Shown here: positions 26,844-34,202 of the stretch, one piece after another
Position numbering within the stretch: the stretch's first letter is position 1
Layout: each line of letters starts with the position of its first letter
Origin: Cytophagales bacterium
GTDB lineage: Bacteria > Bacteroidota > Bacteroidia > Cytophagales > 172606-1
NCBI GenBank assembly: GCA_030446715.1
Contig: JAUJMU010000010.1
Coordinates: forward strand, 42,071-106,070
DNA length: 64,000 nucleotides
Direction of reading: 5' to 3'
Translations under genes and position numbers: made by a program
The notes under the pieces: generated by a model
What the model was told of the DNA's origin: nothing
Seen by the model: the letters and a program-made list of their open reading frames with translations, nothing else
Database searches by the model: none

Positions 26844-27740
26844 TCAGCTCAGGGCGCCTTTTACCTTGTCAATGATGCTCTTGTCATCTGCGTCTGAGGC
26901 CGGACCCATCATCTGCTCCTTCTGGGCGTGGGCCAGCGGATCAGGTGCGCCCAGCCGGGGTTCATCACCAACGGGACGGGCCTTTTCCTCCCGGAACGTG
27001 CCCTTGTTGTCCACAGACGTGCCCTGCGTCCAGCGGCCACCTTCTGAGGGCTCCCCGCTGATGTCCGGATTGACGAAAACGTAGTTAAAGTCTTGATTTT
27101 CCATGTTCTGCGGAAAACTGTTGGGAATCGGATGCACCCCGCTGATGCTGCCGTGGCCCAGTTCTTCGAGCACCGCCAGCCACTGGTTCTGGTGCATGGT
27201 ATCCCGGGCAATCAGAAATGAAAGCATATCCTTCATACCGGGGTCACCGGTCATTTCGTAGAGGCGCGTAGCCAGCACCCGTCCCGTGGATTCAGCCATT
27301 ACGTTGGCGTACATATCAGCGGCAATGTTTCCGCTGGATACCACCCATGAACCATTAAAAGGCACTCCGTTGGAATCGGCAGCCATGGCACCCAGACCGG
27401 CCGAAAGCACGTGCCGGGGGTCCATGCCGCCCATCACGGCACCTGCGAGGCTGCTGGATTTCGCTATGTCTTCCTTCAGATCAGCAGAAGCGCCTTCAAG
27501 ATTGAGGGCAACTGCGGTAGCCAGCATTTCTATGTGGGCAATTTCTTCGGTACCGGTGTTCAGGAGCATATCACGGTATTTAGACGGACCGCGGCTGTTC
27601 CAGGCCTGAAAAAGATACTGCAGCATGACCCGGATCTCTCCTTCAATACCGCCGATTGCCTGCTGGAGCAGTCTGGCAAACTGGGGGCTTGGTTTTTCAA
27701 CCCGCACCTTGTACTGGAGCTTCTTATCGTGGTAAAACAT
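26844..27740 (-). CDS. Manganese catalase
   Basis: 298 residues of a ferritin-like dimanganese catalase that breaks down hydrogen peroxide. Ligand residues line up with those of known enzymes: Glu35 in GIEGEIRVMLQY, Glu66 and His69 in TGTEEIAHIEM, and further Glu and His in the VMAESTGRVLATRLYEMT and ARDTMHQNQW helices. The C-terminal tail, rich in Asp, Gly and Pro (GGRWTQGTSVDNKG), resembles that of bacterial spore-coat-like Mn catalases. Length normal. Cytosolic. Confidence 0.95.
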   Translation of the reverse strand: MFYHDKKLQYKVRVEKPSPQFARLLQQAIGGIEGEIRVMLQYLFQAWNSRGPSKYRDMLLNTGTEEIAHIEMLATAVALNLEGASADLKEDIAKSSSLAGAVMGGMDPRHVLSAGLGAMAADSNGVPFNGSWVVSSGNIAADMYANVMAESTGRVLATRLYEMTGDPGMKDMLSFLIARDTMHQNQWLAVLEELGHGSISGVHPIPNSFPQNMENQDFNYVFVNPDISGEPSEGGRWTQGTSVDNKGTFREEKARPVGDEPRLGAPDPLAHAQKEQMMGPASDADDKSIIDKVKGALS

Positions 27741-27998
27741 AACATAGGGTTTTGGTACAACATACTTCCCCTTACGAATCTGTCAGTCTGCCGTTCCGGT
27801 TCGGATCAAAAAATGATAAAGTAAAAGTCCTTTTCTCCGCCGGTAAACGCTGACGGAAAAAAGGAAACCTTTTTAAAAGCAACTATATGAATAAATTACG
27901 CAAAAAATCCGTGGTCGGAGGGGAGGGGCAATAGCCGGAAAAGGGCCGGATTTAGTGAACGGATGCTGCCAACGGGATGGTTACCGGAGGGAGGTTTT

Positions 27999-28376
27999 CT
28001 AGCTGCACTTCACCGGTTCAGCCAGCATGCTGTGCAGCGCGCCGGCAAAGGTACTTTCGGCCACTGGTTTTTCGAGCAGCATCGTGCCCGTAACCGCGCC
28101 CGCTCTTTGGATGGTCATGGTATCCGGGCAGGAGGTGGTGAATATTACCGGAGCGTTGCTCAGGTTTCGGATGATGCCGGCGGCTTCAATCCCATCCGTG
28201 TTGCCATTGATAAAGACATCCATTATGATCAGGTCAGGCTGGTACTGTCCGACTGCCGCAACGGCTGCATCGGCATCAGCAACCACACCCACTATCTGAT
28301 AACCCATCCGTTCCAGAAACTTCTTCAGGATGAAAACCAGTATAATTTCATCTTCTACCAGCAGTATCTTTTTCAT
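27999..28376 (-). CDS. Single-domain response regulator
   Basis: 125 residues from MKKILLVEDEIILVF; the ATG further upstream adds 21 non-matching residues. It is a receiver domain alone: acidic pair in VEDE, phosphoacceptor Asp53 in LIIMDVFING, Thr/Ser in FTTSC and Lys in LLEKPV. With no output domain, it probably relays signals by protein-protein contact in a phosphorelay. It lies near a hybrid kinase (29393) and a NarL-type regulator (28716), all on the minus strand, though 339 bases separate it from the latter. Confidence 0.9.
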   Translation of the reverse strand: MKKILLVEDEIILVFILKKFLERMGYQIVGVVADADAAVAAVGQYQPDLIIMDVFINGNTDGIEAAGIIRNLSNAPVIFTTSCPDTMTIQRAGAVTGTMLLEKPVAESTFAGALHSMLAEPVKCS

Positions 28377-28715
28377 AGGGAAACCGAAAAACTGTAACCA
28401 ACATTGACCCCGGCAACAATTGCTCTCCTGCCTGCACACCGGCTGAAATCCCCCGTAAGAGTCGGGAGCAGCCTGCTTGTATTTTTAAAGCAAGCGGGGA
28501 GTTACTGAGAAAAAAATATGAAAAAGTAAACCCGGTAAACCAGTGCTACTGAAAAGAACTTCCCGTTTTTATCAGTTAAAAAATGCTACCGGATCAATCG
28601 TGACACAAATGTAGTCCCATAAGTGAAGCCGGTAAATGGGGAGAAAGCATCAATTTTTGATGGTTAAAAATTGACTTGCCGGGGGCTAGAATTAACTACT
28701 CTCCTGATAGTCATT
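28377..28715. other. Intergenic, possible promoter region
   Basis: No gene is seen. The sequence is AT-rich and should hold the promoter for the single-domain regulator read leftwards, but no clean TAnnTTTG box with a good spacing was recognised. Confidence 0.35.
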
Positions 28716-29354
28716 TTATGCAATCAGGCGCATTTCAAGGGCTTTCCGGACCAGTTCGGCAGTGTTGTGGGCCGACAGTTTCTGGAGCAGATTGGCCCGG
28801 TGGTTGGAAACGGTGTATTCACTCACAAAGAGTTTTTCGGCGATCAGTTTGGTGCTCAGTCCCTCGGCCAGCAGGGAGAGTACCTCCTTTTCCCGCGGCG
28901 TAATCCGCACTTCGCTTTTCTGATTGATCTGCCTCAGGGCCTTAAACACTTTATTATATACCGTAGGGCTGAAATACTCCTTGCCCTGGGCCACTTCGAT
29001 GATGGCCTTCACCAGTTCTTCGCCCACGGTCTCCTTGGGGAGGAAGCCCACTGCCCCCGCTTCCACGGCCTGAATGATGTATTCCTCTTTGTCCTGCATG
29101 GTCAGAAACAGAACCCTGGTGGCAACCGCTTGCTGCTGAAGACTGCGGGCCACCTCTATGCCCGACATGCTGGGCATGGAAATATCGCATACCAGTACGT
29201 CAGGGGCGTGCTGCTTTACCAGCTGGAGGGCCTGCAAGCCATCGGAAGCTTCTCCGGCTACGCGGATCTGGGGGTGCTGGCTTACGATGAAATTAAGGCC
29301 CTGACGCAGAATTGCGTGGTCATCGGCCAGTACAACGGATATGGTCGGATTCAC
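28716..29354 (-). CDS. NarL/LuxR-family response regulator
   Basis: 212 residues. An N-terminal receiver domain has the phospho-acceptor Asp57 in VLVCDISMPSMSG and switch residues in VLFLTMQDKEEY. A linker is followed by a C-terminal LuxR-type helix-turn-helix: TPREKEVLSLLAEGLSTKLI, then FVSEYTVSNHRANLLQKL. It acts as a DNA-binding transcription factor when phosphorylated. It sits 38 bases downstream of the HisKA_3-type hybrid kinase at 29393-31234, its likely partner, as in typical NarL systems. Confidence 0.95.
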   Translation of the reverse strand: MNPTISVVLADDHAILRQGLNFIVSQHPQIRVAGEASDGLQALQLVKQHAPDVLVCDISMPSMSGIEVARSLQQQAVATRVLFLTMQDKEEYIIQAVEAGAVGFLPKETVGEELVKAIIEVAQGKEYFSPTVYNKVFKALRQINQKSEVRITPREKEVLSLLAEGLSTKLIAEKLFVSEYTVSNHRANLLQKLSAHNTAELVRKALEMRLIA

Positions 29355-29392
29355 GGTGCAGGGGTTAAGTATTAATTATTAAGTATCAGGTA

Positions 29393-31234
29393 TTAAGATA
29401 TGAGCTGTTCCGTTGCGCGGCTGCTGATAAGCGGTAAGATGATATTGATGACGCAGCCCCGCCCGGGCCTGGTATCGATATGAAACCGGCCGTTGAGGGC
29501 TTCTATCCGGAAACGCATGTTCAGCAGACCGTATCCTTTTTCCTGTTTTTGCCCCACCTCCGCCAGATCAAAACCCTGGCCGTCGTCTTCCACCATAATC
29601 AGCAGGGAGTCCGGCTGGCGGGTCAGTTGAATGGAAATGTGACCGGCATTGGCATACTTGAGCGCGTTGGTGAGGGCCTCCTGCAGGACGCGGTATATGC
29701 TCACCTCCAGTTTCCCTTCAAGGCGCTCCTGTTTCAGGTTAGAGAAGTAGTAGATTTCCGCCTTGCCCGAACTTTGCATCTGATTGATCATCTGCTGCAA
29801 GCCGGCCTCCAGACCAAAATCCTGCAGCACCAGCGGCATCAGGTTATTGTTGATCAGCTTTACTTCGGTGATCACCTCGTCAATGGAACGGAGCAGGGCC
29901 GGGACTGCATGCTGCTGGAAAAGATTTAGTTTCAGCACGTTGAGCATTTGCCCCAGCCCATCGTGGAGTTCCCGGGCCAGCCGGGTACGCTCCTGCTCCT
30001 GTCCCTGGAGCAAGGCCGCCGCCTGGATGCGCTGCTCGCGGAGTTTATTGTCCAGTATCTCCGACTGGAGTTGCTGAACCTGCCGGGCTACGCGCCTCTT
30101 TTCACTAATGTCGCGGTGCAGGTAAGTAATGCCGATGATTTCCCGCTCAAGGCCATAAATCGGACTCACCGAAACTTCAAAAGTCAGCTGCTCCCGGTCC
30201 GGACGGGATACAAAGTGCTCATACGCGAATTTCTCGCCTCTCAATACCCGCTGGAGATTGGCTTCCAGAATCTGGCGCGTCTTTTCACCCGAAAGTTCAA
30301 TCAGGTTAAGGCCGGTGCTGGCGTCTTTGCCAAAAGTAGCCCGGAAGTCCTGGTTGTAGGCACTGTTGAAGTAAATCAGTTCGTGCTGCAGGTTGAGTGC
30401 AAAAATGGCATCAGCCGTGTTTTCCACCGCCGAAATAATGTACGCCTGGGACCGGATCAGCTTGTGCTGGGCCTGGGCTATTTCTTCAATATCCTTGCAG
30501 ATAAGAATAAAGCCCTGATGAAAGTTTTCGAAGCCATCAAGCCGGCCGATGGTCAGGAAGACCGAATGCTGCCGGCGGTTGCGGGTAATAATAGAAACTT
30601 CCCCCTTCCAGGTGGGCACCTGCTGCACTACGGCAAAGCCTTCCTTCTGCGGATCGTGCCCGTAAAAAATAATGTCCAATACCTCAGTCAGCTTGCGGCC
30701 AGTACATTCAGTGGCAGTCAGACCGAAAATCTTTTCGGCACCCTGATTCCAGGTCTTTACCACAAATTGTTTGTCAATCGAAATAATGCCTTCATCAAGG
30801 TTGTCCAGCAGATAAGCCTGGTAGTGAATTTCCTGTTCAGCCTGCCTTTTCTCCCTGCGGTTGGCCGCCTCGCGGATGGCCCTTTCCACCACCGGAACGA
30901 GCCGGTTCAGGTTGTCTTTCATCAGGTAGTCGTCGGCACCGGCCCGCATGGCTTCCACGGCAGTTACCTCCCCGATTGTACCCGAGACCATGATAAAGGG
31001 GATGTCCAGCCCGGTTGCTTTCAGGGTATCCAGGGCTTCTATACCGCTGAAGCCCGGCAGCTTATAATCCGAGATAATGATGTCCCACTGGTTTTTCGTC
31101 AGGGCCTGACTGTACCCGTTGCGGGTATCAATGCAGGTATGGATCACCTCTATATTTTCCCGGGCAAAGGTTTTCAGAATCAGATGTTCATCATCCGGTG
31201 AATCTTCGAGCAGCAACAATCTTAAACTTTGCAT
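29393..31234 (-). CDS. Hybrid sensor histidine kinase (receiver, PAS domains, HisKA_3)
   Basis: 613 residues from MQSLRLLLLEDSPDDEH. Domain order is an N-terminal receiver (Asp56 in IIISDYKLPGFSG), two PAS/PAC units (about 135-255 and 260-385), a HisKA_3 dimerisation domain with His424 in RLARELHDGLGQM, and a HATPase_c domain (LQEALTNALKYA, VEDDGQGFD). There are no membrane segments, so sensing is cytosolic; the PAS domains may bind a ligand or cofactor. The receiver-first layout suggests input from another kinase. The NarL-type gene directly downstream is the likely target. Confidence 0.93.
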   Translation of the reverse strand: MQSLRLLLLEDSPDDEHLILKTFARENIEVIHTCIDTRNGYSQALTKNQWDIIISDYKLPGFSGIEALDTLKATGLDIPFIMVSGTIGEVTAVEAMRAGADDYLMKDNLNRLVPVVERAIREAANRREKRQAEQEIHYQAYLLDNLDEGIISIDKQFVVKTWNQGAEKIFGLTATECTGRKLTEVLDIIFYGHDPQKEGFAVVQQVPTWKGEVSIITRNRRQHSVFLTIGRLDGFENFHQGFILICKDIEEIAQAQHKLIRSQAYIISAVENTADAIFALNLQHELIYFNSAYNQDFRATFGKDASTGLNLIELSGEKTRQILEANLQRVLRGEKFAYEHFVSRPDREQLTFEVSVSPIYGLEREIIGITYLHRDISEKRRVARQVQQLQSEILDNKLREQRIQAAALLQGQEQERTRLARELHDGLGQMLNVLKLNLFQQHAVPALLRSIDEVITEVKLINNNLMPLVLQDFGLEAGLQQMINQMQSSGKAEIYYFSNLKQERLEGKLEVSIYRVLQEALTNALKYANAGHISIQLTRQPDSLLIMVEDDGQGFDLAEVGQKQEKGYGLLNMRFRIEALNGRFHIDTRPGRGCVINIILPLISSRATEQLIS

Positions 31235-31593
31235 AAATTCCGGTGGTGCAAAAGTAAGTTCAATATACACGGCTTTTGGGAATGTAGAAGGCAATACCCG
31301 TTTCCGGTAAAATTCACGCGATACTGCACCATGTTCTCTTTACACCTTCCTGAAAGTTAAATGGTTATACTTTATCCGTCAGAGGGAGAATTTTCTCAGC
31401 TTCAGGAATTGGTTATAAACCTTATAGTGAATTTTCACTATAAGGTTCACCAGTACTAGCTACTCCCAAAAGTGCTATAATTCGCTATTCCCTGCGGAAG
31501 GTCCAATGCTTTAATTTGTATCATCAAAGGCGGAAGATATTCCCAAGCATTGATCTCAAAAAAAGTCAATAATCCGGTTAAACTATTACTGGC
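31235..31593. other. Divergent intergenic region
   Basis: It lies between the kinase gene (minus) and the HigA-like gene (plus), and must hold both promoters. It includes the palindrome TATAGTGAATTTTCACTATA near 31420, a candidate operator for an HTH protein. No gene is seen. Confidence 0.45.
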
Positions 31594-31875
31594 ATGAAAA
31601 CAATGACTCATCCTGGTACCCTGCTGAAGAAACGCCTGAAAGAGGCAAAAATCAGGGCCAACTTTCTCGCTGATAAAATAGGAGTTGCCAACTCTCAGTT
31701 TGTTGATATACTGAACGGCAAAAGACGTCTTACGCCCAGAGTGGCCATCGGCCTCGAAAAAGAACTTGGCATCCGTGCCATTGACCTCGTGCGGCTTCAG
31801 GCGGAATATGACCTGGCCATCGAAAAGTCAATGGACACGGCCGGAATGGAAAAAGTAAGCGTAGCCCGGATATAG
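31594..31875 (+). CDS. HigA-like XRE-family HTH protein, apparently orphan
   Basis: A 93-residue protein with a Cro/CI-type helix-turn-helix: THPGTLLKKRLKEA, FLADKIGVANSQFVDILNG and TPRVAIGLEKELGI. This matches HigA antitoxins and related addiction-module antidotes. No HigB-like toxin gene is found upstream or downstream, so it may be an orphan antitoxin or a stand-alone repressor. The near-perfect palindrome TATAGTGAATTTTCACTATA about 170 bases upstream may be its operator. A long inverted repeat follows its stop. Confidence 0.85.
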   Translation: MKTMTHPGTLLKKRLKEAKIRANFLADKIGVANSQFVDILNGKRRLTPRVAIGLEKELGIRAIDLVRLQAEYDLAIEKSMDTAGMEKVSVARI

Positions 31876-31885
31876 TTATTTTTTG

Positions 31886-31965
31886 CCCCGGATATTCCCT
31901 CCCGATTTTTTCAACTTTCACTGTCGGATACGGGCAACCTCAAAGAAGGGAGGGAATATCCGGGG
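31886..31965. repeat. Inverted repeat, 18-bp perfect arms
   Basis: CCCCGGATATTCCCTCCC at 31886-31903 is matched exactly by its complement at 31948-31965, leaving a 44-base loop. There is no T-tract right after it, so it is not an ordinary terminator. It begins 11 bases after the HigA-like stop codon. Confidence 0.85.
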
Positions 31966-31989
31966 TGCAACTCCTTTCAGGACACGCTT

Positions 31990-32050
31990 CCCGCTGATGA
32001 CTGAATAACCTCAACAATGGTGATTCAGGCGTCAGCGGGTTTTTATTTTC
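31990..32050 (+). terminator. Terminator-like hairpin after the HigA-like gene
   Basis: CCCGCTGATGACTGAAT pairs imperfectly with ATTCAGGCGTCAGCGGG across a 16-base loop, followed by TTTTTATTTT. It is a good candidate for the end of the HigA-like transcript. Confidence 0.7.
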
Positions 32051-32138
32051 AGCAGCAGAATCAAAGGGTTCTGCCAGTCTGTCAGGTGCTGATTGAACAG
32101 ATGAAAATAATTGCCATAGAAAAAGCAAACAGACCGTT

Positions 32139-32267
32139 TTAGTCGGTCATTGCTTCGGGGGTTTCAACCCGGTCAGTGGTAATGTTGTAGTCCACCTTTT
32201 TCAGTTCCCGCAGAATCAGCCGGGCGTCACCGGGAGAATCTTTAACCAACAGAAGTCTTAATTTCAT
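32139..32267 (-). pseudogene. Receiver-domain N-terminal fragment
   Basis: The 42-codon frame reads MKLRLLLVKDSPGDARLIL, then RELKKVDYNITTDRVET, and stops. This is the start of a hybrid kinase or response regulator (compare LLLLEDSPDDEHLI in the kinase at 29393-31234). One acidic residue is changed (VKDSP instead of VEDSP), and the phospho-acceptor Asp and the rest are missing. It is a truncated relic, probably of a kinase gene. Confidence 0.7.
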
Positions 32268-32297
32268 AAACTGAGGGCACGGCTGTAGGGAAATATA

Positions 32298-32738
32298 TTA
32301 AGCATCAAGCATCAGCCAGTAGTAGCCTGGCCGCCCCGCAGCATCGGTAAATTCGGTATAGTCCACCGGTTTGCCAAGGTAGCTGTTAACGCCCAGCCGG
32401 TAGCTTTCGCTGAGATCCTTTTCCTCCTGGGAGGTGGTCAGCACCACTACCGGCAGGTACCGGGTTCTTGCATCGGCGCGGATTTTCCGAAGCGCCTCCA
32501 GGCCGTTGATACGGGGCATGTTCAGGTCCATCAGGATCAGGGCGGGCAGCGGGTTACCGGAGGGATGCCCGTCTTTTACAAAGAGGTATTCGAGTGCCTC
32601 CACGCCATCATTGGCAACCACGATCTGGTTGGGTATTCCCTGCTTCCGGAAGGCACGGATGGTCAGTTTTACGTCGTCAGCATTATCATCTGCCAGCAGA
32701 ATGATCTTGTTGCTCATCATCGGGAACGAATCAGCCAT
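32298..32738 (-). CDS. Rcp1-type single-domain response regulator
   Basis: 146 residues. It has the extended receiver of the Rcp1 family: LLADDNADDVKLT, phospho-acceptor Asp71 in LILMDLNMPRINGL, VVVLTTSQEE and the KPVDYTEF motif near the C-terminus. The ATG at 32738 overlaps the TGA that ends a kinase relic (ATGGCTGA), showing that it was translationally coupled to a sensor kinase now lost. A second ATG at 32717 is possible. With its kinase broken it must, if active, be driven by another kinase. Confidence 0.93.
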   Translation of the reverse strand: MADSFPMMSNKIILLADDNADDVKLTIRAFRKQGIPNQIVVANDGVEALEYLFVKDGHPSGNPLPALILMDLNMPRINGLEALRKIRADARTRYLPVVVLTTSQEEKDLSESYRLGVNSYLGKPVDYTEFTDAAGRPGYYWLMLDA

Positions 32739-32850
32739 TGGAAGTTGGTTGCGTAGGATCAGGAGAAAAAGTAAACCAGAAGGTTGTACCTTTGGCGGCT
32801 GCGCTGTCTGCCCGGATGCGTCCGCCGTGCCGGGTAATGATCTGAATCAG
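32731..32850 (-). pseudogene. C-terminal relic of a histidine kinase
   Basis: Read from 32850 the frame gives LIQIITRHGGRIRADSAAAK, then GTTFWFTFSPD and ends at a TGA overlapping the start of the Rcp1-type regulator. This is the last strand region of a HATPase_c domain (the R-HGG-x-I, G-x-T-F-x-F-x-F pattern). Everything upstream is missing. It is the tail of the kinase that once preceded the regulator. Confidence 0.78.
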
Positions 32851-33221
32851 AAGAATTCATACTTCTATAAAGAAAAAATACTGTGCAATCAAAAAAGACA
32901 GCAACAAAAAAATCCGGACGGGTATTGGGAGGAACTCTGGTTTTGCTGCCAGTAAAAATGGTTTTTGGAGGTCTGCCAGGCAAGTAATTTACCAAAAGGT
33001 GAACAAGCCGGGGCAGCAGCTTCGGTCAGATATGCATTTCAGATTATTAAAATGCAGCAAAGCAGTGGTTTGATCCTCTGGAAGATATAAAAAAGTAAAG
33101 TTATAAAATTACTACTTTTGTTGAATTACCCGTTTCCGGAAGGCTGACCGGCAGTTCTGATCTTCCTCACCAAAGTGATCCCGCCGGTTGCCGCCGGATT
33201 TCCCGTTCTCCTGATTACTTC
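32851..33221. other. Intergenic between kinase relic and DUF481 gene
   Basis: AT-rich with no gene. TACTTTTG at 33113-33120 fits the Bacteroidetes -7 consensus TAnnTTTG and could drive the DUF481 gene with a leader of about 95 bases, but no matching upstream TTTG box at proper spacing was found. Confidence 0.4.
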
Positions 33222-34055
33222 ATGCGTATAAACCGGTTATTCAAACTCGCCCTGCTCTGCTTTACCGGCACACTATCCTTTTCCACGCCAGCCGGTGCCT
33301 GGCAAATCGAAAACCAAACCTTACCGGTACCGCCGGCAGATCCGGTAGCCCCAGCTCCCGGTGACACAGTACGGCTGAGGCAGCCCTTCATCATTCCGGA
33401 CAGCCTGCGTTACCAGTTTTTCGGAGACGGAACCTTTGCCCGGGGCAATGTAAACCGCAGTCTGATCATTCTGCGGACTGAAGTCAACTATGATGGGCCC
33501 GTAGTTTCGCTAGCCACCAATCCGCGCTTTGCCTACGGCAACCAGAACGGAGAACTGGCTGAAAGGGAACTTTACCTTGACTTATTTGTGGATCTTTACA
33601 AAAAAAGAAAGGTGTACGCTTTTGGCCTTGCCACCCTTGAAAGCAGTAACCTCCGGGGCATCAATTTTCGCCAGCTGGCCGGTGCAGGGGTGGGCTGGCG
33701 TTTGCACGAATCCGAACGCAACAAACTTTCCCTTACCACCGCCATCATTTATGAAGACACTGATTTCCGGACAAGGGCTTCGCTGACGACACTGCGGAAT
33801 TCAACCCGGCTGAAGGGCAAGCATTCTTTTTTTGCTGACCGTATGCGGATCACTCACATTACCTTCGTGCAGCCTTCCCTTCTTGATATTTCCAATCTGC
33901 GCTGGAGTACACTTATCTCCGTGGAACTGCCGCTGAGTAAATGGTTTACACTCCGGTCCAGCTTCGAAAACTCCTTTGAAAGCCTGGTAGAGTCCGGCCG
34001 GCAACGCAACGACTCCCGGCTGACAGTAGGTTTCTCCATAGGCAACAGGGAATAG
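33222..34055 (+). CDS. DUF481-type outer-membrane protein
   Basis: 277 residues with a signal peptide (LFKLALLCFTGTLSFSTPAG, cleavage around AGA-WQ). A Pro-rich linker is followed by alternating beta strands typical of a small outer-membrane barrel: SLIILRTEVNYDGPVVSLAT, LYLDLFVDLYKKRKVYAFG, LTTAIIYEDTDF and STLISVELPLSKWFTLRSS. It matches the DUF481 family, whose function is unknown. It ends in SRLTVGFSIGNRE, the last strand. A terminator lies between it and the convergent TonB-dependent receptor gene. Confidence 0.85.
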   Translation: MRINRLFKLALLCFTGTLSFSTPAGAWQIENQTLPVPPADPVAPAPGDTVRLRQPFIIPDSLRYQFFGDGTFARGNVNRSLIILRTEVNYDGPVVSLATNPRFAYGNQNGELAERELYLDLFVDLYKKRKVYAFGLATLESSNLRGINFRQLAGAGVGWRLHESERNKLSLTTAIIYEDTDFRTRASLTTLRNSTRLKGKHSFFADRMRITHITFVQPSLLDISNLRWSTLISVELPLSKWFTLRSSFENSFESLVESGRQRNDSRLTVGFSIGNRE

Positions 34056-34129
34056 CTAAGAATCACGGATTGGGGGCCATAAGCAGGTAAACACCATTAT
34101 TCCGGTATTGACAAGCTACCGCTGAATTA

Positions 34130-34162
34130 AAAAAGCAACTGCGCCAAAGGGCAGTTGCTTTC
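34130..34162. terminator. Bidirectional terminator
   Basis: AAAGCAACTGC and GCAGTTGCTTT form an 11-bp stem between convergent genes, with A and T tracts on either side. Confidence 0.85.
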
Positions 34163-34202
34163 TGGTGATATAACAACCGTAATCCTGTTATATATTGAAC
34201 TG

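Noticed and set aside
29948-31201. Long open frame opposite the hybrid kinase
   Set aside because: It is antisense to conserved PAS and receiver domains; no signal or motif of its own.
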